Part shown: positions 17,303-25,692 of the stretch, one piece after another | Layout: each line of letters opens with the position of its first letter | Position numbering within the stretch: the stretch's first letter is position 1 | Assembly (NCBI GenBank): GCA_039821555.1 | Contig: JBCBNX010000011.1 | Span: 40,876-104,875, forward strand | Length of the DNA: 64,000 nucleotides | Direction: 5' to 3' | Source: Bacteroidota bacterium | GTDB taxonomy: Bacteria > Bacteroidota > Rhodothermia > Rhodothermales > Rubricoccaceae | Notes under the pieces: generated by a model | What the model saw: the letters and a program-made list of their open reading frames with translations, nothing else | What the model was told of the DNA's origin: nothing | Databases searched by the model: none | Translations under genes and position numbers: made by a program

Positions 17303-17491
17303 CTACTTCGTCAGGTTCTCGACGGCGCTCTTGGCGTCTGCGGCGGCCTGCTTGACGCGGCCTTTCGCCTCGTCAATGTGGCCGTCTGCTTTCAGGTCGG
17401 CGTCGTTGGCGAGCGCCCCGGCGGCTTGCTTGACCCGGCCTTTGGCCTCGTCGAGCAGGCCTTCGGCTTTCTGTTGGTTGGTGTCGCTCAT
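17303..17491 (-). CDS. CsbD family stress-response protein
   Basis: 62 aa from the ATG at 17491. Two imperfect repeats of a KAEGLLDEAKGRVKQAAG-type helix, rich in Ala/Lys/Asp and without Cys or Trp, are diagnostic of CsbD. These are small hydrophilic proteins induced by general stress in many bacteria; the molecular role is unknown. The gene has its own strong terminator and lies 111 bp downstream of an OmpA-like lipoprotein gene on the same strand. Confidence 0.9.
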   Translation of the reverse strand: MSDTNQQKAEGLLDEAKGRVKQAAGALANDADLKADGHIDEAKGRVKQAAADAKSAVENLTK

Positions 17492-17602
17492 AGCGATGGA
17501 GAGGTGCGATGGAGAAGGGCACGAGTGCGAGCACACATACGCTCGCACACAACTCTGACGACCTGCTTCTCCGCGCGGTTCCGATCCCACACGGTCGGCG
17601 CC

Positions 17603-18199
17603 TCAGCCCCCCATCACAGCGATGCGGACGCGGCGGTTCTCCTGGCGACCTTCCTCTGTCTCGTTGGTCGTGAGGGGGTGGTACTGGCCGAGGCCGACCA
17701 CCTCCATCCTAGCCGGGTTCATCTCATGCGTCCACTGCAGGTGCCGGGCCACCATCGCGGCGCGCGCAGCCGAGAGCTCCCAGTTGGAGGGGAATCGCTC
17801 CTTCAGCGGCTCAGCGATGGGCTGGGCGTCGGTGTAGCCTTCGATGCGGACCTCGCGCCCGGCGTAGTCAGCCTTGAGCCGCTCCACGACTTCAATCAGG
17901 CGGCTGACGCCTTCAGGCGTGAGCTGCGCGCTGCCCGACTCGAAGTAGATGTCAGTCGGGAGGATCGCGACGGTCTCGCCGCGCTCACCACGCCGGGCCG
18001 GGCGAGGTTGCACGACGGTGACGCCGGGCTCGGCGCGGAGGCGCTCGTTCTCACCCCGCAGCCGTTCGATTTCGGCGTAGGCGAGGCCGAGGTCGCCCTG
18101 GAGTTGGCCGATCTCAGCATCGCGCTCGGCGAGAAGTTCGGGGTTGACACAGCCGACGAGCACGAAGGCGACGCAGGCCGCGAGAAGCAGGCGAGGCAT
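17603..18199 (-). CDS. OmpA/MotB-domain lipoprotein
   Basis: 198 aa from the ATG at 18199. Residues 1-17 are a signal peptide ending in the lipobox LVGC. A short coiled coil (EIGQLQGDLGLAYAEIERL) follows, and from about residue 75 an OmpA-like peptidoglycan-binding domain (DIYFESGSAQLTPEGVSRL, VRIEGYTDAQP, NWELSAARAAMVARHL, GLGQYHPL, RRVRIAV). It should be anchored by lipid to a membrane and grip peptidoglycan, giving envelope stability. Confidence 0.92.
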   Translation of the reverse strand: MPRLLLAACVAFVLVGCVNPELLAERDAEIGQLQGDLGLAYAEIERLRGENERLRAEPGVTVVQPRPARRGERGETVAILPTDIYFESGSAQLTPEGVSRLIEVVERLKADYAGREVRIEGYTDAQPIAEPLKERFPSNWELSAARAAMVARHLQWTHEMNPARMEVVGLGQYHPLTTNETEEGRQENRRVRIAVMGG

Positions 18200-18339
18200 A
18201 GAGAGGGGAAGCTGGCTTGGCGAGGAGCGAAGCCACGGGGCGGGTCCCAAACGTAGGTGCGACGCCTAGATGCGCCGGTGGTACGACCCGCCGCGTGACG
18301 CCTCAAAGTACGACCCTTCCGTGCCTGCCCGTTGCCGTA

Positions 18340-19101
18340 CTAGCCAGCCACCAGGGCCGAGCCGGCCTCCTTGCGAGGAAGCAGCATCGGCACATCCGCG
18401 ACGCGGGAGATCACCACGTCCGCCCCGGCCTCCATGAGGGTAGCGCGGTGGGCGTGGTAGTCGAGGTAGGGAGGCACCACACCGATGGCGAGTAGTCCGG
18501 CCGCCGAGGCTGCACGCATGTCGTCGCCGTTGTCACCCACGTACACCGAGCGCGTCCGGTTAAACGGGCGCCCATGGAGTGCATCGAGCTGCTCCATAGC
18601 GAGCTCGATGCCGTAGGGGTCGGGCTTGCCGCGCCCCGCCTGCTGGTCCATCCCTACCACACTCGGAAAGAAGCCGTCCCAGCCGAAGCGCGCGAGCGTC
18701 CACTGGGCGTCGCGCTCCGGGCGTCCCGTCACGAGCGCAAGCGGATAGCGTGCGGCCAAACCTGCCAGCACGCCCGTCGGCATCAGCGCCGGCTCCTCAG
18801 CAATCAGCCCGTCGAAGACGCCGGTCTCGTGGCGCTCGCCGAGGTAGATCCGCTGGAACACCGCCACGACCTCCTCGAACGGCACGGCGTGCCCGGCCTC
18901 GCGGAGCATCGTGTGGGAGAGCTTCCAGTCGTCGTTGAAGCCACCGCGGTCTTTGTAGGCTTGAATCTCCGCTTTCGCCGGCGTCACGCCCGTGTAACTA
19001 CGCACGACTTCCTGGACGACCCGGCGGAAGGATCCGGAGACGTCTACGAGCACGCCGTCCATGTCGAACAGCACCGCGTCTATGGGGCGACCAGAAAGCA
19101 T
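18340..19101 (-). CDS. HAD superfamily hydrolase
   Basis: 253 aa from the ATG at 19101; the frame is open beyond but lacks family character. All four HAD motifs are seen: DMDGVLVD (nucleophile Asp), VTGRP, GKPDP with the Lys, and VGDNGDDM. The alpha-helical cap between motifs I and II marks a phosphoglycolate-phosphatase-like (subfamily I) enzyme. It probably dephosphorylates a small metabolite; the substrate cannot be read from sequence. It lies between rho and the OmpA lipoprotein on the same strand. The 193-bp spacer upstream contains a small CCCC-A6-GGGG hairpin near 19178. Confidence 0.88.
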   Translation of the reverse strand: MLSGRPIDAVLFDMDGVLVDVSGSFRRVVQEVVRSYTGVTPAKAEIQAYKDRGGFNDDWKLSHTMLREAGHAVPFEEVVAVFQRIYLGERHETGVFDGLIAEEPALMPTGVLAGLAARYPLALVTGRPERDAQWTLARFGWDGFFPSVVGMDQQAGRGKPDPYGIELAMEQLDALHGRPFNRTRSVYVGDNGDDMRAASAAGLLAIGVVPPYLDYHAHRATLMEAGADVVISRVADVPMLLPRKEAGSALVAG

Positions 19102-19294
19102 AGCAGGGAAGCGTTGGGCGTTTTCAGAAAATACACCCAAACCCTGAGGGAGGGACCAGTCACAAATCCGGTCTACCCCAAAAAAGGGGCAGAGGGCCGC
19201 AGAACCCCGCACGCTTCCCAACCCTCCTTCTGAAATACCGCAACGACGCTGATTGGCGCGGCGAAGCCGACTGCCACGGCGAAGCTTCCGCCGT

Positions 19295-20812
19295 CTACGA
19301 GTTCATCGTCGCGAGGAACTCGTCGTTCGAGGCCGTGCCACGCATCTGCTTCAGGACGAACTGCATCGCCTGGACTGGGTCCATGTCGGCGAGGATCTGC
19401 CGGAGGATCCAGATGCGCTGCAGGCGCTCTTCGCCGATGAGCATCTCCTCGCGGCGCGTGCCCGAACGCATGAGGTTGATCGCCGGATAGATGCGCCGGT
19501 TGGCGAGGTCGCGGTCGAGCACCAGTTCCATGTTGCCGGTGCCCTTGAACTCCTCGAAGATGACCTCGTCCATCTTGCTTCCCGTGTCGATGAGGGCCGT
19601 GCCGATGACCGTGAGCGAGCCGCCTTCTTCGACGGCCCGGGCCGCGCCGAAGAACCGCTTGGGCCCACGCAGCGCACCGGCCTCGACGCCGCCTGACATG
19701 GTGCGGCTCTGGCCTTCGTAGGCCGCATTGTGCGCGCGCGCCAGCCGCGTGATCGAGTCGAGCAGCACCACCACGTCTTGCCCGGCCTCCACGAGCCGCT
19801 TCGCCTTTTCCAGCACGATATCGGCCACGCCGATGTGGCGCGTCGGGTCCTCGTCGAAGGTGGACGCGATGACCTCGCCGTGGATCGTCCGCTCGAAGTC
19901 GGTCACCTCCTCTGGGCGCTCGTCGATGAGCAGCACGAGGAGGTAGGCGTTTGGGAAGTTGGTGGTGATGGCGTTGGCGATCTTCTGCAAGAGGATCGTC
20001 TTGCCAGTCTTGGGCTGCGCCACGATCACGCCGCGCTGGCCCTTGCCGATGGGCGCGAAGAGGTCGATGACGCGCGTCGAAAGTTCGCTGCCGGTGGTCT
20101 CCAGGCGAAGCTGCTCGTCGGGGTAGCTGGGCGTGAGGTAGTCGAAGTCGATGCGCTCGGCCATCTCGCTGGGCGAGACGCCGTTGATGGCGTTCACGCG
20201 GATGAGCGCGAAGAAGCGCTGGCCTTCTTTGGGGGGGCGGACCTGGCCGTCCACGGTGTCGCCGACGCGCAAGCTAAAGCGCTTGATCTGGCTTGGAGAG
20301 ACGTAGATGTCGTCGGGCGACGGGAGGTAGTTGTACTCCGCTGAGCGCAGGAAGCCGTAGCCGTCCGGGAGGATTTCGAGGACGCCCACCTTGTGGATCA
20401 TGCCTTCGAGCGAGACCTGCATCGGGTCGAAGCCCTGCATGTAGGCCGGCCACTGGTCGGAGATGGGTTGGCGCTGGCGAGGGCGGCGTCGGTTGGGACG
20501 GCGCTCGGACGTGCGGGGCGTAGCGCGGGCCTCAGAACGGGTGGAGGAGAGGTCAGCCATGGGAGCAGATCGATGGGGCGCCGCGTCGCTCGCAGCATCC
20601 GGGCGAGCAGCATCAGCGGCGCGACGGGCTTGGTGCACGGTGCCGTTACCGTGGCCGTTCTCAGAATCGTGCGCTGCTTCGTCGGCGTTCGCTTCGAGGA
20701 TGCGGTAGATGAGGTCGCGCTTGCGCAAGTGGGACAGCCCGTGGAGGCCGAGGCGCTGCGCGATCTCCTGCAGCTCAGCCACCTTCTTTTCTTGCAGCGA
20801 CGCGATGTTCAT
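19295..20812 (-). CDS. rho: Transcription termination factor Rho
   Basis: 505 aa from the ATG at 20812 (an ATG four codons upstream is possible). Order: the Rho N-terminal helical domain ([19 protein letters not shown]), a long low-complexity Arg/Ala-rich insert (about residues 50-125), the cold-shock-like RNA-binding domain ([26 protein letters not shown]), and the ATPase with Walker A PKTGKT and Walker [16 protein letters not shown]. The basic insert is common in Rho of Bacteroidota and relatives and may bind RNA. It ends transcripts as a hexameric RNA translocase. Confidence 0.97.
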   Translation of the reverse strand: MNIASLQEKKVAELQEIAQRLGLHGLSHLRKRDLIYRILEANADEAAHDSENGHGNGTVHQARRAADAARPDAASDAAPHRSAPMADLSSTRSEARATPRTSERRPNRRRPRQRQPISDQWPAYMQGFDPMQVSLEGMIHKVGVLEILPDGYGFLRSAEYNYLPSPDDIYVSPSQIKRFSLRVGDTVDGQVRPPKEGQRFFALIRVNAINGVSPSEMAERIDFDYLTPSYPDEQLRLETTGSELSTRVIDLFAPIGKGQRGVIVAQPKTGKTILLQKIANAITTNFPNAYLLVLLIDERPEEVTDFERTIHGEVIASTFDEDPTRHIGVADIVLEKAKRLVEAGQDVVVLLDSITRLARAHNAAYEGQSRTMSGGVEAGALRGPKRFFGAARAVEEGGSLTVIGTALIDTGSKMDEVIFEEFKGTGNMELVLDRDLANRRIYPAINLMRSGTRREEMLIGEERLQRIWILRQILADMDPVQAMQFVLKQMRGTASNDEFLATMNS

Positions 20813-21017
20813 GGGGAGGGGCATTCGCCGGGGGTGAGCCCGACTGGCGCGTGTGCGGGGCACACAGGCCTGACGCGAGAGAGAAGGGAGACGCTCGGGA
20901 GCGTCGTGGAGAGAGGCAGGAAGAAGGGAAAGGAAAGTGTACGCAGAAAGGTCGTCCAAAACAACCGCTTATCCAGACTGGGTTGCGATGGCCCACGTTT
21001 GCTTGGATTGTGGGGGC

Positions 21018-22358
21018 CTAGGCAGGCTCGTCCGTCGCGCGGAGCACGGCAGCCGCTACGAGGTGCGAGCCTGTGGCAAGCACGGCGTCATGCGCGGTGC
21101 TTCGCCGGTGCAGCCACGCGAGCGCCTCACGGGGAGTCGTGGGTGCGTCACCGAGAGAAAGAGCAAGGCCAGCCGCCGCGAAAGCCGCGCGGAGCTCCGA
21201 CGCCGAGCGGGCGCGGGCACTGTCGAGCGACACGGGCGTGATCGTCGCCTCCGCACGCCGGAGCAGGGGCACGAGGGCGTCGAGGTCTTTGTCACGCATC
21301 AGTCCGAGGAGCACCTGGAGACGCCCCCCAGCCGTGCCTACTCGCCGAGCGCGCTGCCGCGTCTTCACAAACGCGAGCGCAGCGGCGAGTCCCTCGGCGT
21401 TGTGACTCACGTCCAGTACGGCAAGCGGGGATTCCGACCAAACTTCACAACGACCCCGAATTCCAGCGAGTTTCCGCACTGCGGCGAGTCCTTGGCGTAC
21501 GGCGCTGCGGTCGCTTCCATCTACGCCAGTCATGATGCCTGCGGCCTCAGCCGCGCGTACGGCGAGCGCGGCGTTCCAGGTCTGATGGGTACCAGGGAGC
21601 CCCATGCGGAGATCGGCGAACCGATGTGGTGTGTTCACGTCGAGGCGCACCGCCCCGTCAGACGAGGGTCTCGCCTCCACGGTCACCGTCTCGCGTACCG
21701 CCTCGAACGACGCGCCTCGTGCTTCGGCTTCGGCGCGGAGCACCGCTCGGAGCGCGGGGTCCGGCTCAGCGGTGAGAAACGGGACTCCAGGTTTGGCGAT
21801 GCCTGCTTTCTCGCGGGCGATCGCCGCTTTCGTAGTGCCGAGCACATCCGTGTGGTCGAGTCCGATGTAGGTGACCAGCGCCACCTCGGGCGTGAGCACG
21901 TTGGTCGCGTCGAGCCGGCCGCCGAGCCCGACCTCCACAACAGCGAGATCGGCGGCCATCTCGGCGAAGTACAGGAAACTCAGCGCCACGGTCGCCTCGA
22001 AGAAGCTCGGGCGTACAGCGTCGAAGAGGGCGCAGTGGCGCGCCACCGCGCCAGCGATCCATGCGTGCGGGGCCGCCTGCCCATCGATGCGCATCCGCTC
22101 CGCGAAATCGACCAGGTGGGGCGAGGTGTGCAGCCCCGTTCGTCGCCCGCTGGCGGTGGCGACGGCGGCCAGCATCGAGGCCGTGGAGCCTTTGCCGTTC
22201 GTACCCCCGACGTGAACGCTCGGGAACGCCTCGTGAGGCCGCCCCAGTCCCTCCATGAGCCGGTCCATCGTGGTGAGGCCCGGCCGGTAAGCCGCCTGTC
22301 CCTGCGCCGCCCAGCGCGGCAGCGCGTCGAGGTAGGCCCTGGCGTCGTCGTACGTCAC
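21018..22358 (-). CDS. folC: Bifunctional folylpolyglutamate / dihydrofolate synthase
   Basis: 446 aa from the GTG at 22358, chosen because it overlaps the tsaE stop (GTGA) and begins exactly at the family's first helix. The frame is open further upstream inside tsaE. The ATP-binding loop HVGGTNGKGSTASML is at residues 49-63; the family signatures GLHTSPHLVDFAERMRI and VEVGLGGRLDATNV follow, and HNAEGL marks the C-terminal domain. It adds glutamate to dihydropteroate and folates in the cytoplasm. It is translationally coupled to tsaE. Confidence 0.94.
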   Translation of the reverse strand: MTYDDARAYLDALPRWAAQGQAAYRPGLTTMDRLMEGLGRPHEAFPSVHVGGTNGKGSTASMLAAVATASGRRTGLHTSPHLVDFAERMRIDGQAAPHAWIAGAVARHCALFDAVRPSFFEATVALSFLYFAEMAADLAVVEVGLGGRLDATNVLTPEVALVTYIGLDHTDVLGTTKAAIAREKAGIAKPGVPFLTAEPDPALRAVLRAEAEARGASFEAVRETVTVEARPSSDGAVRLDVNTPHRFADLRMGLPGTHQTWNAALAVRAAEAAGIMTGVDGSDRSAVRQGLAAVRKLAGIRGRCEVWSESPLAVLDVSHNAEGLAAALAFVKTRQRARRVGTAGGRLQVLLGLMRDKDLDALVPLLRRAEATITPVSLDSARARSASELRAAFAAAGLALSLGDAPTTPREALAWLHRRSTAHDAVLATGSHLVAAAVLRATDEPA

Positions 22359-22840
22359 GTCGGTGTGTCCCCGGGCGCCTCGATCAGTGTGATGCGCCGC
22401 CGCGTCTCGCCGATGCCGTCGCCTTCGACATGCGTGAGCTGGAGCCGGACGGTCTCCGGCGGCAGCACCGCCTCGATGCGTGCAGGCCACTCAATCAGGC
22501 ACGCGCCGTCGCTGAAGAAGTAGTCCTCGTAGCCGAGGTCATAGAGCTGCTCGATACGCTCGATGCGGTAGGCGTCGAAGTGGTAGAGCGGGAAGCGCGC
22601 GCCATCGTACTCGTTGACGAGCGTGAACGTGGGCGAGTTGACCGCGGCCGGGTCAAGCCCCTGTGCAGCGCAAAGCCCCTTGACGAGGTGCGTCTTTCCC
22701 GCGCCGAGGTCGCCGTAGAGCGCGACGAGGTCGCCGGGCCTCAGGTGCGCGCCCAGGCGCTCGCCGAGGGCCATCGTCGCCTCGGGCGAGGAGGAGTCGA
22801 GCGGAAGCAGGTCGGCGGCAGCGAGGCGAAAGTCGGACAT
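22355..22840 (-). CDS. tsaE: TsaE, ATPase of the tRNA threonylcarbamoyl-adenosine complex
   Basis: 161 aa. The Walker A motif GDLGAGKTHLVKGL lies at 43-56, followed by VNSPTFTLVNEYDG and YHFDAYRI, all diagnostic of TsaE (YjeE). The protein drives the TsaBD complex that makes t6A37 in ANN-decoding tRNAs. Its stop overlaps the folC GTG start by two bases, so the two genes form an operon. Confidence 0.95.
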   Translation of the reverse strand: MSDFRLAAADLLPLDSSSPEATMALGERLGAHLRPGDLVALYGDLGAGKTHLVKGLCAAQGLDPAAVNSPTFTLVNEYDGARFPLYHFDAYRIERIEQLYDLGYEDYFFSDGACLIEWPARIEAVLPPETVRLQLTHVEGDGIGETRRRITLIEAPGDTPT

Positions 22841-22895
22841 CGGACAGGGAACGAAGGGTGTAGGTCCCCCACCCTATTCCCGGTAGAGCGGTTCC

Positions 22896-23146
22896 CGGAG
22901 GCCTGAACGAGCGCGGGGACGCGCCCCCAGGACACGCCCCCGCTCTGCTTCACTCGGCCTCACTCTGACGACGCCGCGCTAGCGCACCACCGTCAGCCGC
23001 CGCGTCTCCGCGAAGCTCGCCCCCGACACACGCACCACGTACGTTCCCGCGGGTAGACCCGACACATCGACGTCGAGTCGCTCCTGCGAGCCCGCACGCA
23101 GCGTCACCGCGCCCGAGAGCACCTGGCGACCCAGCACGTCGTACAC
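22896..23146. repeat. 251-bp direct repeat, copy 1
   Basis: It matches 25442-25692 with only two mismatches by eye. It spans a terminator-like GC hairpin and the last ~55 codons of the first T9SS cargo gene. Similarity at lower identity continues into the coding region. The 2546-bp spacing means recombination would delete or duplicate one whole cassette. Confidence 0.85.
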
Positions 23147-24976
23147 CGTCACCGATGCCTCTTGCGACTCCGCCACCTGCACCGCCAGCGTCGCCGCTGT
23201 GGCAGCCGGGTTCGGGTAGAGCTCGCCCACGGCGAACACCGCCGGCACCGCCTCCTCGCTCGACACCGCGCTCGCACCCACGACCACCTCGAAGCGCGCC
23301 GCAGGCTCACTCGCCATCGTCTCGAACGCGTAGCTCCCCTGCTCGCGCAGGTTCACCTCGGTGCCCGTCATCCGGTCGCGCAGCACGAGCGACCACCCTT
23401 CAGGCACGCCGTCGAGCGACGGCCATGCCCACTCGTAGCTCGTCCCCACACCGAACCCCGCGTAGGCGAGGTCGAACGTATGCACGCCGCGCTCGTCGGC
23501 ATCGCCCAGCGGCCGCGCGTCCTGGTACTGCCAGGCATCGGCCTCGTCGCCGCGGTCTCCGAGGAGGCCCGCCAGCACGAACGGCGCCCCGAACGACCCC
23601 GGCGACGATCCGTCGAAGCGGTCCCACCCCTCCGACGCCTCCTCGTGGAAAAACAGCGATACCTCGTTGGTGAGCGCACGCCCATCGGTAGCGGTGCCTC
23701 GCAGCTTGAGCTTCAGGTCGTGGTAGGCCGCTTGGCGCCCCACAAACGTCCCCCCGCTGGCGTTGGCACTCGCAAACTCGTACGTCACATCCACCCCGAC
23801 CGTCGTGGAGGGCGTCGAGGTAGCGTCCTCCACCACTTCGATCCAAAAGCCTTGCCACGGCGTCACGACCCCCGGGTTACCCATACCCGAGAGTGAGTAG
23901 GGCGTGTAGCCCCCGGCCCCACTGTTCGCTGAGGGGTCCCAAACTTGAACGGCGTCGGAGACAGCGAGAGCTGTGCCGCTGGGGTCGGAGGCGACGGAAA
24001 CGCCACCGAGGTCAAAGTCCGAGTCGAAGGGGTTGCCGGCGAGGTAGAAACCATCGTTGGTGGTACGTTGCGGGAATTGCACCGTCTGGTCAGCTATGAG
24101 TACCGACGTAGGCGAGCCGGTAACGGCGACAGGAAGTGCCTGAACGAGACCGAGCACCTGCTCATCGAGCGGGTCCGGTGCCTCGCCGAAGAAGTACCAG
24201 AAGAAGCCAGCTCCCGGCGTGAGCGTGGTGGTTGCCCCAGCGGGAGCGTTGTACCCATCGTTGCCGCCGGGCGCTTGGTCGCCGCCGTACACGGTGTAGA
24301 GGTTCGGCGGGTCGGTATCGTCAGTGGCGATGCCGCGCACGAGGTTGATCGCGGCGAGATCGTTGACCGTCAGCCCAGTGCCCGGCACCGAAAGCATCCG
24401 CCATCCTTCAGCGCTGGTGGACTCCTCACAAGGATCTCCTGTACCGGCGCATCCGCTCTCCGAGAAGGTATCCGAGTACGGGCTACCGCTGCTGCCGTCG
24501 GCCACAGGGTTATCCGCATCCACTGCGTTGGTCGAGGCCTCGAAATACACGTCTAGCGTGCATGCCGTCCCCAAACCACAGAGAGCCAGAAGATCGATCC
24601 CAGCACTAGATTCGGCCCACTGCTGGTCATTCCCACCCAGGTTGGTGTCGAATGGCAGATTGATCTGGCTGAAGCTTCCGGGGGTGTCGCCGGCATTGTA
24701 CACTCGATAGAACAAGGTGGCACCGGTGATATCGGTCCCGTTGTCCTTGAAGGTCTTGATCTCGGCTCCATTCAGCAGAAAAGTTGCCCCAGGCGCAAAA
24801 GGCCCGAAGGACTGTACGCCGAAGACCAGTTCTCCGAAGCCATAATCATTGACGGGAAAAAAGCTGTTTCCTCCCCCCTCATTGACGATAACGCGGGATT
24901 CGAAAATTCCTCCTCCTGCGTAAGAAGGAGCGGCCAGGAGCAAGGCAGTGAGTGCGAGGAAGAAGCGGACTCGCAT
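22979..24976 (-). CDS. Large secreted protein with T9SS sorting domain, cassette 1
   Basis: 665 aa. It has a signal peptide ending SYAGG, an N-terminal module found only in this copy (about residues 20-185, containing VIVNEGGGNSFFPVNDYGFG), and then the module shared with two neighbours. That module starts EGWRMLSVPGTGLTVNDLAAINL and carries DPPNLYTVYGGDQAPGGND, GFYLAGNPFDSDFDL, TPWQGFWIEV and VSLFFHEEASEGWDRFDGSS. The C-terminal ~80 residues are a type A T9SS sorting domain (ELYPNP, VYDVLGRQVLSG, GLPAGTYVVRV, ending RRLTVVR). It is expected at the cell surface or secreted. It sits 54 bp downstream of a small PIDGG-tail gene. The binding target is unknown. Confidence 0.9.
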   Translation of the reverse strand: MRVRFFLALTALLLAAPSYAGGGIFESRVIVNEGGGNSFFPVNDYGFGELVFGVQSFGPFAPGATFLLNGAEIKTFKDNGTDITGATLFYRVYNAGDTPGSFSQINLPFDTNLGGNDQQWAESSAGIDLLALCGLGTACTLDVYFEASTNAVDADNPVADGSSGSPYSDTFSESGCAGTGDPCEESTSAEGWRMLSVPGTGLTVNDLAAINLVRGIATDDTDPPNLYTVYGGDQAPGGNDGYNAPAGATTTLTPGAGFFWYFFGEAPDPLDEQVLGLVQALPVAVTGSPTSVLIADQTVQFPQRTTNDGFYLAGNPFDSDFDLGGVSVASDPSGTALAVSDAVQVWDPSANSGAGGYTPYSLSGMGNPGVVTPWQGFWIEVVEDATSTPSTTVGVDVTYEFASANASGGTFVGRQAAYHDLKLKLRGTATDGRALTNEVSLFFHEEASEGWDRFDGSSPGSFGAPFVLAGLLGDRGDEADAWQYQDARPLGDADERGVHTFDLAYAGFGVGTSYEWAWPSLDGVPEGWSLVLRDRMTGTEVNLREQGSYAFETMASEPAARFEVVVGASAVSSEEAVPAVFAVGELYPNPAATAATLAVQVAESQEASVTVYDVLGRQVLSGAVTLRAGSQERLDVDVSGLPAGTYVVRVSGASFAETRRLTVVR

Positions 24977-25030
24977 AGGTGAGGGTCGGGTTTAGACTGT
25001 GTTGAGACGGTAAGGTGAACGCGAGCAGCG

Positions 25031-25279
25031 CTACTCGGCGTGCTGCTGACGGAGGCGGCGCGCGGCGTAGCCCGCACCCGCAAGCGCGAGCAGGCCGAGC
25101 CCGCCGTCAATCGGCACCTCAGGGGGGTTCGGCGTGGCATCGGTCGGCGTCTCCCCGAACGCCTCCGGGGCCGGGGCCGCAGACGGCGCAGCCCAGTCGG
25201 GTAAGCTCTGCGCTGTGGCAGCGGTGGGAAGCGCGAGCAGGATCGTCGCGACGAGCGCGACGTGGCGGAACGTGTGCAT
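25031..25279 (-). CDS. Small PIDGG-tail (PID-CTERM-like) secreted protein, cassette 1
   Basis: 82 aa from the ATG at 25279. It has a signal peptide (cleavage after ATAQ), a short mature region rich in Pro, Ala and acidic residues (SLPDWAAP, EAFGETPTDATPNPP), then VPIDGGLGLLALAGAGYAARRL. This last part is a small motif, a transmembrane helix and a basic end, the layout of a C-terminal sorting signal of the PID-CTERM kind. Two near-identical paralogues at 27725 and 31776 each also precede a T9SS cargo gene. The role could be a surface anchor or chaperone-like partner (inference). Confidence 0.85.
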   Translation of the reverse strand: MHTFRHVALVATILLALPTAATAQSLPDWAAPSAAPAPEAFGETPTDATPNPPEVPIDGGLGLLALAGAGYAARRLRQQHAE

Positions 25280-25441
25280 GGCGGTAGGTCGGGACAAAAG
25301 AACCGATAGGCAAGCACGCTAGCGGGCAAATCCAAGTCGAAAGCCCTCGCATCGTGCTGGCTTGAGCATCGGGCAGTTTAAGACCTATGTCAATAGAAGT
25401 GCAGGGTGTCTGATTTATGCACAGCACGCTAGTTCGGTACG

Positions 25442-25692
25442 CGGAGGCCTGAACGAGCGCGGGGACGCGCCCCCAGGACACGCCCCCGCTCTGCTTCACT
25501 CGGCCTCACTCAGACGACGCCGCCCTAGCGCACCACCGTCAGCCGCCGCGTCTCCGCGAAGCTCGCCCCCGACACACGCACCACGTACGTTCCCGCGGGT
25601 AGACCCGACACATCGACGTCGAGTCGCTCCTGCGAGCCCGCACGCAGCGTCACCGCGCCCGAGAGCACCTGGCGACCCAGCACGTCGTACAC
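25442..25692. repeat. 251-bp direct repeat, copy 2
   Basis: Partner of 22896-23146 at identical spacing to the stop codon of the cargo gene. The shared non-coding part contains a GC-rich imperfect hairpin, AGCGCGGGGACGCG against CGCCCCCGCT, that probably ends the cargo transcripts. Confidence 0.85.
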
